Numbered from the stretch's first letter, positions 47,048 to 58,657 are shown. The stretch is 64,000 nucleotides of DNA from Nilaparvata lugens (GCF_014356525.2 NC_052511.1:29876437-29940436); one strand, 5' to 3'. Numbers and translations are program-made. The notes: generated by a model not told the origin, from the letters alone.

Positions 47048-47759
47048 ACTGTGATGTTTTGAAAATAAATTCAATTTTAATATAAATTATTGTTGTTTCA
47101 CCATTTTATTAAAGCAAAAATCTCCCTATTGGCCATCCAGACATTTATGGTTTTTTCCCATTGGTGATGCAAAGCTAATACAAGCAAATGGCTGATACAA
47201 AGTCCAACAGCTGAAAAAAGAAGCTTACATGAAACATTTTTGAAATTTGTCAGCTGTTGAATGATTACAGAAGAAAATGAGCTTTCTTTTTGTAATTATA
47301 GTGTCCAGCTGTTAGATTGCATATATCACTACTTACTAGGAAAAATCCATTTGTCTGAATAGGGCTTTATAGTTGAATTAAATTTTTATTCAGTTTTGTG
47401 TAAAATTATTGTAAAGTTAGGGTAGAGAATTTACTTCACATTTTATTGTGGTTATTCAAAAGTTTTATAAGATTTATAGTTTTTTAATGTAAAAATAAAG
47501 AATTGAAAAGGTTATTTATTCAGAATAATTAAGGTAATCCTTCTCCATCTTTTCACGATAAAATATTGTAAAAATGTATTTTAAAAACGTTATTTTCATG
47601 TGAATTTTTGTAAATTCTCATGCGAAAGAAATAACCAAATGTGGGACTAGAAATGTAGAAAAAACCGTTTTATTCATGTTCTTTTCTGAGAGTTCAGTAT
47701 ACATGTTCAGTATAACGTGAAAATGTAGAAACAAAAAAATACGTTATTTTCAAGTTTCA

Positions 47760-47895
47760 GTTTCACGTACTTTTCACGTGAAAAGTTGGAACATTTACAC
47801 TTTTTTCACGTGAAAAAATGTGATTTTCTCGACTTTTCCACCAGAATATGACGTTATAATGTAAAACTGTGAGGACATAATTTTCACGTGAAAAA
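47760..47895. repeat. Cluster of TTTTCACGTGAAAA palindromes
   Basis: The palindrome ttttcacgtgaaaa or close variants occurs at about 47768, 47806 and 47880, with single half-sites nearby. This may be hairpin-forming MITE sequence or a cluster of CACGTG (E-box) sites. Confidence 0.7.
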
Positions 47896-48063
47896 AACGC
47901 TCTTGTATTATCTTGGACTTTTTTTTCAGGAGAGGGAGAGTCATGCATATTTAAATACATTTTTAGATTATTAAATAAATTTGCTAGCAGATTAATTCAG
48001 GAAATAAAATCCTTATTTTCTAATTTGTAAAGATTGTATACTTTGAACTGTTATTTGTTCTAG

Positions 48064-48212
48064 AAATGTTCAAACACCGGATCCTGGAGGAAAATGTGAA
48101 TGCTTCAAAAATTGAGATTGAATTGAGGTGCAGTAACATAAACCAGTATGTAGCTCAAAAAATTGCTACTTTGAACAGGAAGAGATTAAAGTATTCTGGA
48201 GCACCCCAATAA
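48064..48212 (+). CDS. Candidate terminal exon inside the TIR element
   Basis: The acceptor gttatttgttctag ends at 48063. An ATG at 48066 opens 48 codons to TAA 48210-48212 (EENVNASKIEIELRC, NQYVAQKIATLNRKR). Joined to the 45790 exon, the phase instead reads a short tail ending at TGA 48113-48115. AATAAATAAA follows at about 48221, a good polyadenylation signal. The peptide is not recognised. Confidence 0.4.
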
Positions 48213-48514
48213 GGACCTTTCTTAATAAATAAATGACATGCATATAAGTTATTTTAATAAACAAACTTCTCACATTATTTATGTCTCAACTATTTACATC
48301 CCTTAATTTTTCATCAATATGTCAATAGACATCTATTCACTGAATCCAATTCACTTATATTCATTATAGATAATTAAACAGGTATACTCTCTTGTCTGAT
48401 GCCAGTTGCAGCTGGGTTAAAATATTATAATCCTTGCAAATGTTATCTTCATCCTAAGCTGCTCTCCTAGATTTAAAAGAGGATTTTTTCTATAAAGGAG
48501 ACAGGCTGCTTATA

Positions 48515-48700
48515 GATGGCTATTGATCTGTATTGATATCAATACAGCTGGTTATGTATTGATATCCATGGCTACCTATTGATGTGTATTGATATCAATA
48601 GGTATTTGGGCCAATACATATCCATTGATACCTATTGATGTGTATTGGCCCAAATACCTATTGATATCAATACATTTTTTTTATTGATCTCTATTGATCA
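48515..48700. repeat. Right subterminal array of gatatcaat palindromes
   Basis: Counterpart of the left array: several tattgatatcaata copies and a perfect local inversion around ggtatttgggccaatac (48600-48665). Confidence 0.85.
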
Positions 48701-48712
48701 CTTCCACTAGGG

Positions 48713-49213
48713 AATGTAGTTCATTTGAATCAAAATACTGCAGATCAATATCAACAATAACAATTGTGTTGTAATGCTTTCATAACCTATAAAGCAGGTT
48801 TATAGGTTAGAAATCCTAGCGATCAGGTTTACTGCTGTTCTTACCACTGTCCTCATTTGAGGACACCACATTCCACTCAGCTGTAGATCAGCTGTACTAT
48901 ATATTTTATATGTGCAATGTTATTTATAGTGGACTAACAAACTTGGAGAATGAGTACATCGAAAATTTACATCAAAATAATGAAGAATAAGGAAATCAGA
49001 TGATAAATAGCAGAGCTATGTTCACGGCCATGAATGGACAAATATGTCAAATAAAATAACAACAATATAACTCAATATTTAGTTGGAAAAAAATAAGGTA
49101 TTGACGCTTATAATATTATGCAACATGTAGCATCATTAGATAAAATAAATTTCTATAGGTCTTCCAACAAAAAAAAAAGAAAAATGGTAAGAAAAGGTAA
49201 ATGATGGGTTTCA
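48713..49213. other. No gene seen
   Basis: AT-rich spacer between two transposable elements. Nothing recognised. Confidence 0.4.
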
Positions 49214-51262
49214 ATACGTGATAGTGGAGGTAAAAATAAGAAAAAAAGTTCACATAAACATTTATCCTCATAAACGCTTCTTAGCGAGCTATACAGAGTG
49301 AAAGATTTCGCCCGGAATTCAGTTCCTCTGGTGAAATACACCGATGCTGAACTGTTTGGGGACCAATTTTTGAAAAAACTTATACTGGAAATAATATATG
49401 GCAAAATATCTGAAAAATTGAATAAAACTAGTCTGGAAGCTGTAGTGTGAGTAGTTTTTGAGAAAAAAGTTGAAATACGCAAAAAATCTAAGTAGAAAAA
49501 CACAGACTTCTACTTTTGATACCCAATAACTTTCTTTAATGACCAGTAAACAAATAATTTTTCGCAATAAAAATTGTAGAGAATTTAATTCTGAAAAGAA
49601 TTATGTGAGCTGTGTGAACTAAATTAAAATAAAAGTTGAATAAAATGTATTCTTATGTAGTACATTACACCACAAAAATTTGCTGTTTTATGAGGAGAGA
49701 ACTAATAACTCATAGGTTGTAGCTGATTGTAAATGAAACATGGATTTTAATAACAGCTGTTCCAAAACAGCTGATTCATTATGTTTTAAATGAGAAGATA
49801 TTCAAAAGAAATTATCAGCTGAAAATTATTTTCAGAAATATTTCAGCTCACTGTTGAACAAAAAAAGAAAAACAAACTGTAAGTTAGGCCTACTGTAACC
49901 GCGCTGTGTTTTTTGTTTAATCTATTAACCAGTTATTTGTAACCAGTCCACTTTGCTTTTGTGTTGAGTGTTAACTTTTGAAAAAATGGCAGGTAATCTT
50001 AGACATTATTCATACTCCGAATTAGCTGACATGCATTTAATGTATGGAATGGGACACTACTGTAATAGTACTGAAGCAAGACGTTTGTATCAAGAGAACT
50101 TTCCTAACCTAGTATGTCTAAGCTCAAGGTTTTTCCACTATTCATCAACGTCTGTCTGAAACAGATTCTTTAATATCCGAAGAGCACATTTATGCAGGCA
50201 GACCCCGATCTACTATGACTGTTGAGTTAGAAGAACAAGTTCCTAATGAAATTTATGAACATCCAGAGAAGAGCACAAGAGAATTGTCAGTGCAGTTTAA
50301 TGTCAACCAATCTATTATTTGGAGGATACTAAAATAGCAACAATCACATCCATCACCTCCAGAAAGTTCATACTCTATTGCCACGAGACTGTATTCCCTG
50401 TGCTGGTATTTGCCGATGGTTTTTAGTGAAACTTGTTTACCCAAACTTTTTAACAACCGTTTTATTTACCGACGAGGCACACTTTACAAGAACAGCTATC
50501 GTTAACGTCCACAAGCAACATATTTGGGCAGCTGAGAATCCTCATTCCATCAATTCTAATCTTCCACAACATCAGTTTTCAGTAAACATCTGAGCAGAAA
50601 TCATAGGAGATCATCTACTTCTGTTCGAGCTTCCTCCCAGGCTTAATGGCATGATCTACTAATCTTTTGGTATAAGATTAATGTCATTTAGATATGCTAC
50701 TTTCATATAAAAAAACTTTTCTCTAAAAACCGAATATTTTATTTGCAATCAGCTACAACCTATGAGTTATTAGTTCTCTCCTCATAAAACAGCAAATTTT
50801 TGTGGTGTAATGATACATTAGATACATAAGAATACATTTTATTCAACTTTTATTTTAATTTAGTTCACACAGCTCACATAATTCTTTTCAGAATTAAATT
50901 CTCTACAATTTTTATTGCGAAAAATTATTTGTTTACTGGTCATTAAAGAAAGTTATTGGGTATCAAACGTAGAAGTCTGTGTTTTTCTACTTAGATTTTT
51001 TGCATATTTCAACTTTTTTCTCAAAAACTACTCACACAACAGCTTCCAGACTAGTTTTATTCAATTTTTCAGATATTTTTCCATATATTTCCAGCATAAG
51101 TTTTTCAAAAATTGGTCCCCAAACTGTTCAGCATCAGTGTATTTCACCAGAGGAACTGAATTCCAGGCGAAATCTTTCACTCTGTATAGCTCGATAATGA
51201 AGCGTTTATGGATATATGTTTATATGAACTTTTTTTCTCATTTCTACCTCTACTATCACGTA
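49214..51262 (+). mobile_element. DNA transposon with long inverted arms and DUF4817-type transposase remnant
   Basis: Arms of about 530 bp (49214-49745 and 50735-51262) are inverted complements with high identity. Between them lies a decayed transposase. Open frames inside the arms are mirror copies of each other and not genes. Confidence 0.8.
49986..50690 (+). pseudogene. Transposase remnant (DUF4817 helix-turn-helix, DDE-type)
   Basis: From ATG 49986 the first frame encodes YSYSELADMHLMYGM and RRLYQENFP, the insect DUF4817 HTH head. After a frameshift near 50125 come a HAGRPRS-like AGRPRSTM block and ELSVQFNVNQSIIWRIL. After a stop near 50335 and another shift come LFTDEAHFTRTA and HIWAAENPHS, the first catalytic D region of mariner-like DDE transposases in insects. 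The coding similarity ends near 50670 (ELPPRLNG), before the rest of the catalytic domain. Dead, and C-terminally deleted. Confidence 0.75.
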
Positions 51263-51300
51263 TCAAAATATTTTACCATAATTATGAATCATCCTGTATA

Positions 51301-51526
51301 TAAGGTCAGAAGCCAGCAGATTACCAAATTTCATATTACTATAAATTTATTCTGTTAGTTCAAATTATTCCAACCATCAACAAGTGTAACATTGTTTTTT
51401 GAACAACTTTGAATAAAAAAAAATTGTAAATGATCTTTCCACCATTTTAGAACACCTAGCCATACCTCGACTTTGAACTCAACACCAGGGAGAGCTAGCC
51501 TCTCTAGCCACTCACTCCTCTACCTA
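51301..51526. repeat. Dispersed repeat, copy 2
   Basis: The same sequence as 1-226. It starts 39 bases right of the transposon arm, after catcctgtatat. Confidence 0.85.
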
Positions 51527-51617
51527 AATAATATCAAGCCTCTCCAACTACCTACTCACCTATTCACTCCCTCCTCCGCCATTTTCTCTTGGGTAGACAG
51601 TAGTTGTAAACAAACAG

Positions 51618-51646
51618 CTGAAGATGTGGCTGGTAAAGCCACGAAA
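51618..51646 (+). ncRNA. Hammerhead-ribozyme-like core
   Basis: CTGAAGA (consensus CUGANGA), one extra U, a 6-bp stem GTGGCT/AGCCAC with loop GGTAA, then GAAAC. Penelope-like elements are known to carry hammerhead motifs of this kind, and Penelope fragments occur at 20 kb. The extra U between the core and stem II and unverified stems I and III weaken the call. Confidence 0.3.
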
Positions 51647-51699
51647 CCTGGTTCTGTATATATTATAATAATAAAAAGTGGTTGACAGTTTCAAATTTG

Positions 51700-52239
51700 T
51701 GTTTTCATTATGGAAAAGTACGACAACATCACTCACAACACATCTGTAAGGACAAAATTATTATTATAATTTTATAAGTCTATATAAATATTAAATAAAT
51801 ATGATGTTGAAACAATAATTGAAAAACAAGAATCCATAGAGAAAAAAGGACAATAAATTAAAAAGTTCAAAGAGAATAATAAAATTCCACCTAAAATAAA
51901 GATCTTCTTATTATGTAACAAATATATACATATGATGCTAAATGATTATTATTTGAAAAATGTACATAAATATATATTATTGTTAGTAAATAGCTTGAAT
52001 TTTACGATCTATTGGTTTAAATGCTAGTGATAGTTTATTCAGTTTATTTCACCACATGGGCTATCTTTAAAACACTCTCACCAATCGTTCTAATATGTTA
52101 CTTTTTATAATTATGCATATAAAAATATTATTATCACTGATATCACACTACTCGAGTTTTTGGAATATTAGTGAAGAACTGAGAAAATTGATGTTGTTAC
52201 CTTGGCTGGAGACATTTGCCTATAGATGCGGCACTCACT
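51700..52239. other. No gene seen
   Basis: AT-rich noncoding spacer. Confidence 0.4.
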
Positions 52240-52595
52240 TCACTTGACCAGGTTGGCGGTTGAGTTGGTGTTGGTTGCAGTGGGGCGTAGCGGCGCCCTG
52301 TCGGCCTGGATGGGGGCGGCGTCATCCTCGGAGGCGGTTGCGAGTGGAGTCCTCTCCTCCAGGTCCTTTAGACAATTCACTTTGAATGGACGAGATGTTG
52401 GAGTTCTCTTGGCCATCACACGTCCATCGTTTGTCCACAAGGAAGCCATCTTGTTCACCTTAATCATGCTCCTTGCCGTTTTGAATAGTACACTTGTATC
52501 CTTAGTGAGTTGTTCATTCAAATAAATTTGGACGTCAGGAAAATCGTTGTCGATTTCCCTCGCCTTCAGAAATCTTTTGTGACGTCTTGTGAGGA
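52240..52595 (-). pseudogene. LINE ORF1 C-terminal fragment
   Basis: The minus strand encodes FPDVQIYLNEQLTKDTSVLF, then a KMASLWTNDGRVMAKR block and SRPFKVNCLKDLEE. This is the conserved C-terminal pattern of ORF1 in Jockey/CR1-type LINEs (NE.LT......F..AR, W...G.V..R). The tail is GC-rich and ends at 52240. The N-terminal zinc finger and coiled coil are absent here, but a fragment of such a region lies on the same strand at 57845-58295. Confidence 0.6.
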
Positions 52596-53649
52596 GCTAT
52601 TCATTTTTAACCAGTTTTGACACGAATGAAACTACAATTGACTGAGATCTCGGCTCGCCCCCCCCCCCCCGGACTGGGAGCCAATGGGCAGCGTTGATGT
52701 CTGTTTGGTAGTATGTGAGTTTCAGGAGTTCAGCTGTCTTAATGATAATGGGAAATACATTGGTCCCTTTCGATTTAATTGGGATGCCGGAAATTACTAT
52801 GTTGCTTTTTCTAGTTTGTATTTGAGGATCGTGAATTTCTCTCTTCGTTTCAGGAGAGAATCACTCTCTTCTTCAGGAGTGGGGGTAATGATTGAGTAGT
52901 GAAGAGCAGTTCTGTTTGGCTCCTTAAAATATCGTTGTATTTGTTGGTTTTTATAAGATAAATTTGAATTGTGTGGTACCAGTGTTTCCGTTTTATTCTT
53001 GTGGATCTCCTGGTGTGCTTTAATTCCTGATTGGATTTGGCAGTGAGTGTGTGCAAACTGTTTTTCGTATGTCGAGTACACCAAAGAATCTTAGATCTAG
53101 GCTTCGTTCAGATTCAGTAAACAAAATTGAAAGCTCTTTATCTGTGAACTTTGTCCGGTCTGATAAAGCTATGGCTCCGAAAGTTGACTCGGCAGTGTTG
53201 TCGACGCGTGCATCACTAAAGTTTTATCGAACGATGATATAATCGATGGTTTGGTGACAAAAATATCTGATCGACTCAAGAAAGTTATCGATGAGTCAAT
53301 ATCGACTGCACTCAGGACTACGCGGGAGGCTTATATAGACTTATCACTTTGTTCTCTCAATTATGGTTTTATTTTTTCTTCTCTCTTCTCAAATGGAGAG
53401 ACGTGAGGATATCATGCATTGTGATGTTATGCTGGTCTTGCTTCAGATTCTCTAATGGACCAACTCCCTGAATTAATTATGATAAATAGCACTGATGATA
53501 ATTAGACTTGACAACTTGCGGTTGATGTTGTAAAGCGTATCTTAGTTTGACATATTGAGATAATTTTTTTCCCACATTGAGTAACCATATTCTCTTCTGC
53601 ACTTTGCTTCATTCAAATTAGGCTTTTTATGATATGTGCTGATAGACTC
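52596..53649. other. Unassigned; possible LINE ORF1 remnant near 53080-53345
   Basis: A plus-strand frame from 53081 begins MSSTPKNLRSRLRSDSVNK and, after a shift near 53215, continues with DDIIDGLVTKISDRLKKVI-like coding. This may be the start of a degenerate LINE ORF1. A poly-C run is at about 52658-52671. Otherwise nothing recognised. Confidence 0.3.
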
Positions 53650-53660
53650 ATTGTACAATT

Positions 53661-53915
53661 AGAGTGATCCGTGGTCTAGTGGTTAGAGTGCTTGCTTGCG
53701 TAGCATCATAGAGATCCCGGGTTCAAACCCTCTCAATACCAAAAGTTTTTTAACCAGATCACTCCCGTGTTATCGGATGGGCACGTTAAATTGTCGGTCC
53801 CAGCTGAAGTATGACAGTCGTAAGGTCCATTAATGGCTTAAATTATATATTCAGGCGGTGGGACCTTCCCGCAAGGGACTCCCCACCAACAAAAGCCATA
53901 CGAATTTACCTTTTT
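53661..53915 (+). mobile_element. tRNA-derived SINE, family A, intact
   Basis: A tRNA-like head with box A TGGTCTAGTGG and box B GGTTCAAACCC, then a central block CACTCCCGTGTTATCGGATG with CACGTTAAAT, then a tail with tcaggcggtgggaccttccc and caacaaaagccatacgaa. It is flanked by the perfect 11-bp duplicate ATTGTACAATT (53650-53660 and 53916-53926). About 255 bp. A truncated relative is at 42926-43044. Confidence 0.95.
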
Positions 53916-53926
53916 ATTGTACAATT

Positions 53927-54642
53927 TATTAATACAATCGATCAGGATTTTTTTCATTCAATTCACGTATCATAGTTCTATTTCATAACATTCCAACTAG
54001 ACTATTTTGGATATCAGTGATCTACCATATTTTATTCAGTAAAGTTATCTCATCAATCTTTCTTCACATATTTTTTTTCTGCCCGTTATCAGTTCCTCGA
54101 TCTTATGTCATTGCGAAGTTGTTTTTTGTTACTGAATATTTATTAAATGCTCAGCAACTACTAATCAATTTATTGTTGTCTGTAAGGATTTTATTATCAG
54201 TATTATTTTCTCAAATTCCTTTCAAAGTGGGATAAATATAGATTATAGTAATTCAATTTCTCTTTCAGGTATATATGGATTTATGGCTTACTAAGATGAA
54301 TTATTTTGATAATATTGATCTATTTATTAATATCTACTATTAATCGAGGGCCCATTTATAGCTAGGCTAAATCTGAGTATTTCATAGTAATTTTGTCGGT
54401 CTTTCATATATTTCTATTCATCCATGTATGTATATATTTTTTAATTCATTATCTGGAAACTTATCATTAGGATATTGGAAATATAATCTGGGCTTATCCT
54501 ATTCTACTCTCATAGTTTTCTTGATACCCACTAATTATCATGAATTATTCTCAGTCTACTTAGGAGTCAAATATGACTTACCCCCTGGAATATTTACTTT
54601 TTTTGTACTTCACGATGATTTTCAATAGCTCTGTATGCTTGA
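53927..54642. other. No gene seen
   Basis: AT-rich sequence. Frames at 54017-54628 look like translated noncoding DNA. Confidence 0.4.
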
Positions 54643-57600
54643 GTGTGTGTTGTGTGTGTATGTTTAGCTCGCTATGCCTGTTGTGTTTGCCTTCTGCTCG
54701 CTGCTGGCGCGGTCCCGTCGCGACGTGTCGCAGTGGTCCCTGACAGTGCCTCCCCGGGCCGGCGCGCTCCATCATCTCAGGCGGCTTGTGATCTCTCTCA
54801 AGCTCTCTCACATTGCTCTGGCTTGCTGAAGGTAGCTCACGTAAATGCCCAGTCGCTTTTGTGTCACATTGATGAATTCAGATCAATTTTTGATTGCCAG
54901 CTGATTGATGTGATTCTTGTATCTGAAACTTGGCTGAAGCCACACATAGGTGATAAGAGTGTGGAATTGAAAGGCTACGCGCTGTTCAGGAATGACCGTT
55001 TGCATAAGGGAGGTGGTGGAGTGGTGGAACTCATCTACCTGTCTCTGTTTTACATGTGTCTGATAACTCAGTAGCGAATGTATCTGAATTCATGTTTTTG
55101 GATGTCTCTGTGAGTGGTGTGCATGTGCTTGTATGTGTTTGCTATAAAGCTCCTGATATAAGATCACTTGCTGAATTTATCTATGTTGAATTTGATGACT
55201 CACTATAGACATGTCATTGTCATGGGTGACTTCAATACAAATCTACTCGATTTAGCTTCTGTGAATAGTACAAATTTTATTTCAATGTTTAAAAGCTGTA
55301 ATATAACAATATTGCCAATGCAGGCGACACACCATACAGCAACTGCAGAGACTTGGCTAGATGTGGTTGCTGTCACTGATGTGAATCTAGTTGCTCTTCA
55401 AACATGACCTTGTGTTCTGTGCCCACAGACTGCACCCGCCGAAGCCAAAGCAGGAGTTCATCTCATATAGAAATTATAGGTGCCTGGATGTGAGTGCTTT
55501 TATGTTTTATGTTGAGGAGATGGTCGACAGGTTGAACAGTTTTCTACTTCTCTTGTATGACAGGCATGCTCCTATGGTTACGGAAAGAGTAAATAAAAAG
55601 CCTGCACCCAGGTTCAGCCAGGAAATTCGTAGGTTACAGAAGATGAGAGACGCTGTTTTCCGTAGAGCCAAACGCTCAAAATCTGCGGTGGATTGGGCTG
55701 AGTATAAGCGGCTTCGAAACAAAACCCAGCAGGAGATTAGAAATGCCAAGGTCAGATTCTATTACCACTCTCTTTCTGGCAAGCAGCCTACTAGAACGGT
55801 ATGGTCGAAATTGGAAAACTTGGGTATTGGAAAATCACATGTTCATAATAATATACCTTCCAATTTAGATGATATCAATGATAACTTTACTGATAATCCT
55901 GTTGACCTGTCCGGTGCTCATGACCAATTGAACAGGCTAAGAGCGGCGCCTCATGTAGCTCCTGCTCAGCAGCTCTCCTTTTCTCCTGTGACTGAAGCTG
56001 ATGTAATGAGGATAATCATGGGAATGACAAGCAATGCAGTTGGAGTTGATTGCATACCTATCAAATTCATCAAATATACTCTTCCCTCCACCTTGCCTAT
56101 TCTTACAATAATTTTCAATAAATTTTTGGAATCGTCCTTTTTTCTCTCAATTTGGAAATCAGCCTTAGTCTCACCTCTGCCCAAATGCTCTTCAGTTAAA
56201 TCATTATCAGATCTGAGGCCTATCAGTATTCTCCCAGCTCTGTCTAAATGTCTAGAGAAACTTGTTCATCAGCAGTTTTTCTAGAACGTTTTCATCTGCT
56301 GTCTACCTTTCAGTCTGGATTCCGCACACGTCACAGTACGACCACTGCTCTACTCAGAGTTACTGAGGATATGAGGTCAGCTATGGATAGTAGTCAGGGT
56401 ACTATTCTGACACTATTCGATTTTTCAAAAGCGTTCGACTGTGTTCATCATCCACTCCTCCTGAAATTGAGAAATCTGGTTTTGGAGAGGGTTGTGTAAA
56501 ATGGATCGAGTCTCACTTGTCGAATAGTGTCAGTGAACTTGTGTCGAATAGTGTCTTGTGAACAGTGTGTCAGGGCCAATAATGAGGTCTCTTCATGGAG
56601 AAATGTAACCCGAGGAGTCCCCCAAGGCTCTGTTCTTGGGCCTCTTCTGTTCTCTCTCTACATCGATGACATCGTGAAATACATAAAACACTGCAAATTT
56701 CATCTGTATGCTGATGATATTCAGATCTATGAACATTTTTCTGCAGGTGAGTCTGATGCATGTGTCGAGCAGATGAGTTCTGACATTGATGCTATTAGTG
56801 GCTGGGCATATAATCATGCATTGAGATTGAATGAAGGTAAGACACAGAGTATCATTGTGACTCATAACCGATTCAGAGCTCAGAATGTTCCAAGGTTGAG
56901 GTTGAATGGCATTGAGTTGGAGTATTCTGAGAGTGTTGAAAACCTTGGTCTTGTTATCTCTAAAACACTCTCATGGCTCAATCAGGTTGAGATTATTTGT
57001 ATGAGGGTGTTTGCTTGCATCCATAGCTTGAAACGATTTGCCCTGTTTCTTCCACTCAACATCAAAATTATGCTGGTCAAGACTCTCGTGCTGCCTCACT
57101 TCAGCTACTGCGACACTGTCATGAACGACATGACTCTCTAACCGACTGCAGCGTACACAGAACTATTGTATTCGATTTATTTTCAATGCTAGACAATTTG
57201 ATCATGTTACACCTCTATATGTACAGCTATCTCTCCTAAAATTGAATGATCTTCGTACTTTGCACATATTGACTCTGCTTCACTCAATAATCTAAACCAA
57301 ATATCCTTCTTATCTGTCTGAGAGCTTCAGATTCCTGTCTCAGATTCTGAACGTGCAACAAGGCATGGCAACTTGCTGCTGGCTTTTCCCATTCATAGAA
57401 CGACGAATTTTGAGAGATCATTCACTGTCACTGGTTTTAGGCTGTGGAATAATCTTCCTGCTTCGGTCCGGGCCATTGATGGGCGTGCTCGCTTTGGGGT
57501 GGAGGTCAAGCGGATTTTGTTGGCGGGTCTGCGGGGGTAGCTTGTGGTTGGCGCTTGGAACTGGTCTTGTGGGCTGTGTGAATGGTGTGTGAATGATAAT

Positions 57601-57843
57601 AATAATCCCTTTTTTTACTATTGTTCTTGAATTATTTAATTGATTTTTTAGTCCAAATTAATGCAGATTGACTGTTTTGTTCCAACTATGTTTCTATTTT
57701 GTAGCGATATTATTTAATGTATTTTTATTTATATATTAAGTGACCCTGTATTTTTTATTAATTGCAATTGTTATGTTGAGGTTGAGTGGGAGAGAGGACT
57801 TGAAAGTCCTAACTCCGCCTAATAAAGAATTTTTTCATTTCAT
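54643..57843 (+). mobile_element. Second non-LTR retrotransposon (CR1/Jockey-like LINE), decayed
   Basis: ORF2 endonuclease and RT with several frame changes, then a 3' region with a (TTTCA)n-like tail at 57828-57852. Its 3' tail abuts a minus-strand LINE ORF1 fragment. The endonuclease is preceded by an unusual GC-rich stretch (54690-54790). Confidence 0.85.
54820..57141 (+). pseudogene. LINE ORF2: APE endonuclease and reverse transcriptase
   Basis: The endonuclease begins LLKVAHVNAQSLLCHIDEF with DVILVSETWL. A broken middle follows, then HVIVMGDFNTNLLDL near 55215. [69 protein letters not shown] and the catalytic [10 protein letters not shown] near 56705. Frame changes occur near 55050-55160, 55390, 56270, 56490 and about 57145. 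The remnant downstream to about 57590 is the end of the C-terminal region. Different enough in motif wording from the 38.8-kb LINE to be another family. Confidence 0.9.
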
Positions 57844-57844
57844 T

Positions 57845-58295
57845 TCATTTCTTCGCAATGGCTAATTCTTGATGCAATTTACAAATTTCATCAGCTAGCT
57901 GTTGCACCCTTGTTTCTGTACTGGTCACTTTTTCAACTATTTCGTCCATTCTTGTTTCAAGGTGAGTAATGTCTTTGTTCATACTACTCATCTCTTCCTG
58001 TATGCTATCCAATTTCTTGTTGTTAACGTCCCACTGGTTCTTCATATCCTCTTTTAAGGCAGCAATCGCTTTCACAATTATTTCATTAACCGGCTCGTAG
58101 TCGATCGTTGGTTTAACTATGGTGTCTGTCTGCTCACTGGAACCCTTTACACATTTCCAAAATTTTTTTGAACCACGTGTAACACATTCACTGACACGAA
58201 TGAATTATGAAATTGTGCCTGGCAGCTCACACACGTGCTGCTCCCGTCTTTTGTCAGTGCAATGTCCTTTGTACATTTGTTACACTTCACCATGT
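57845..58295 (-). pseudogene. LINE ORF1 N-terminal fragment: zinc finger and coiled coil
   Basis: The minus strand from ATG 58292 encodes MVKCNKCTKDIALTKDGSS, then TCVSCQAQFH (a C-x2-C...C-x2-C...H PHD-like finger). There is a frame change near 58150, then a strongly heptad-patterned coiled coil (58075-57845). This is the standard head of CR1/Jockey-type ORF1 proteins. It stops exactly where the plus-strand LINE tail begins, so it was truncated or interrupted there. The GC-rich sequence to about 58500 is probably its 5' UTR. Confidence 0.6.
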
Positions 58296-58657
58296 TGCTG
58301 ATTACTAATTTCTACTAAGTAGAAGTTCTACTGATTACTAAATTTCACTAAAATTACTGCTACGAATCAAATTCACTATGGTGTTTCACTGCTAACCGGC
58401 CGATACGCTGAGATACGCTTAGAAGTTGTTTTTCGACAGCGATAAACTCCGATCCGACTTCATCGGCTGCCCGATAAGAACTGATCCTGGGTCGTCGTAA
58501 TAATTTTATATCAAATTAACGGGGAGAATGTCTCCTTTATATTGATGTCTGGATAATTTTCATCCGACCTATAGTTATTTTTTAATCAAATTAGATTTTT
58601 TGGGGACAAAACTTCATTTTTTACCTTGTAAATGTATTCAGAGTGAACAATAACCAA

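Larger units (their letters stand above)
43903..48712 (+). mobile_element. 4.8-kb TIR-bounded element with TATTGATATCAATA subterminal repeats
   Basis: The left end starts CCCTAGTGGAAG at 43903. The right end is the exact inverse, finishing at 48712. The inverted similarity continues with gatc-ataga-atc-ata spacing and then a cluster of the palindrome TATTGATATCAATA and its variants (43920-44200 left; 48515-48690 right). No transposase was recognised, and no target duplication is obvious. The interior contains spliceable exons, a foldback repeat and a SINE. The family is unknown to me. It may be a non-autonomous carrier of host or element exons. Confidence 0.65.

Noticed and set aside
49319..51358. 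Paired frames of 82-147 codons at both ends of the DUF4817 transposon
   Set aside because: They are the same inverted-arm sequence read twice; AT-rich composition and no motif.
53661..53740. A tRNA gene (boxes A and B present)
   Set aside because: The sequence continues into a SINE body and tail with an 11-bp target duplication; the cloverleaf is degenerate.
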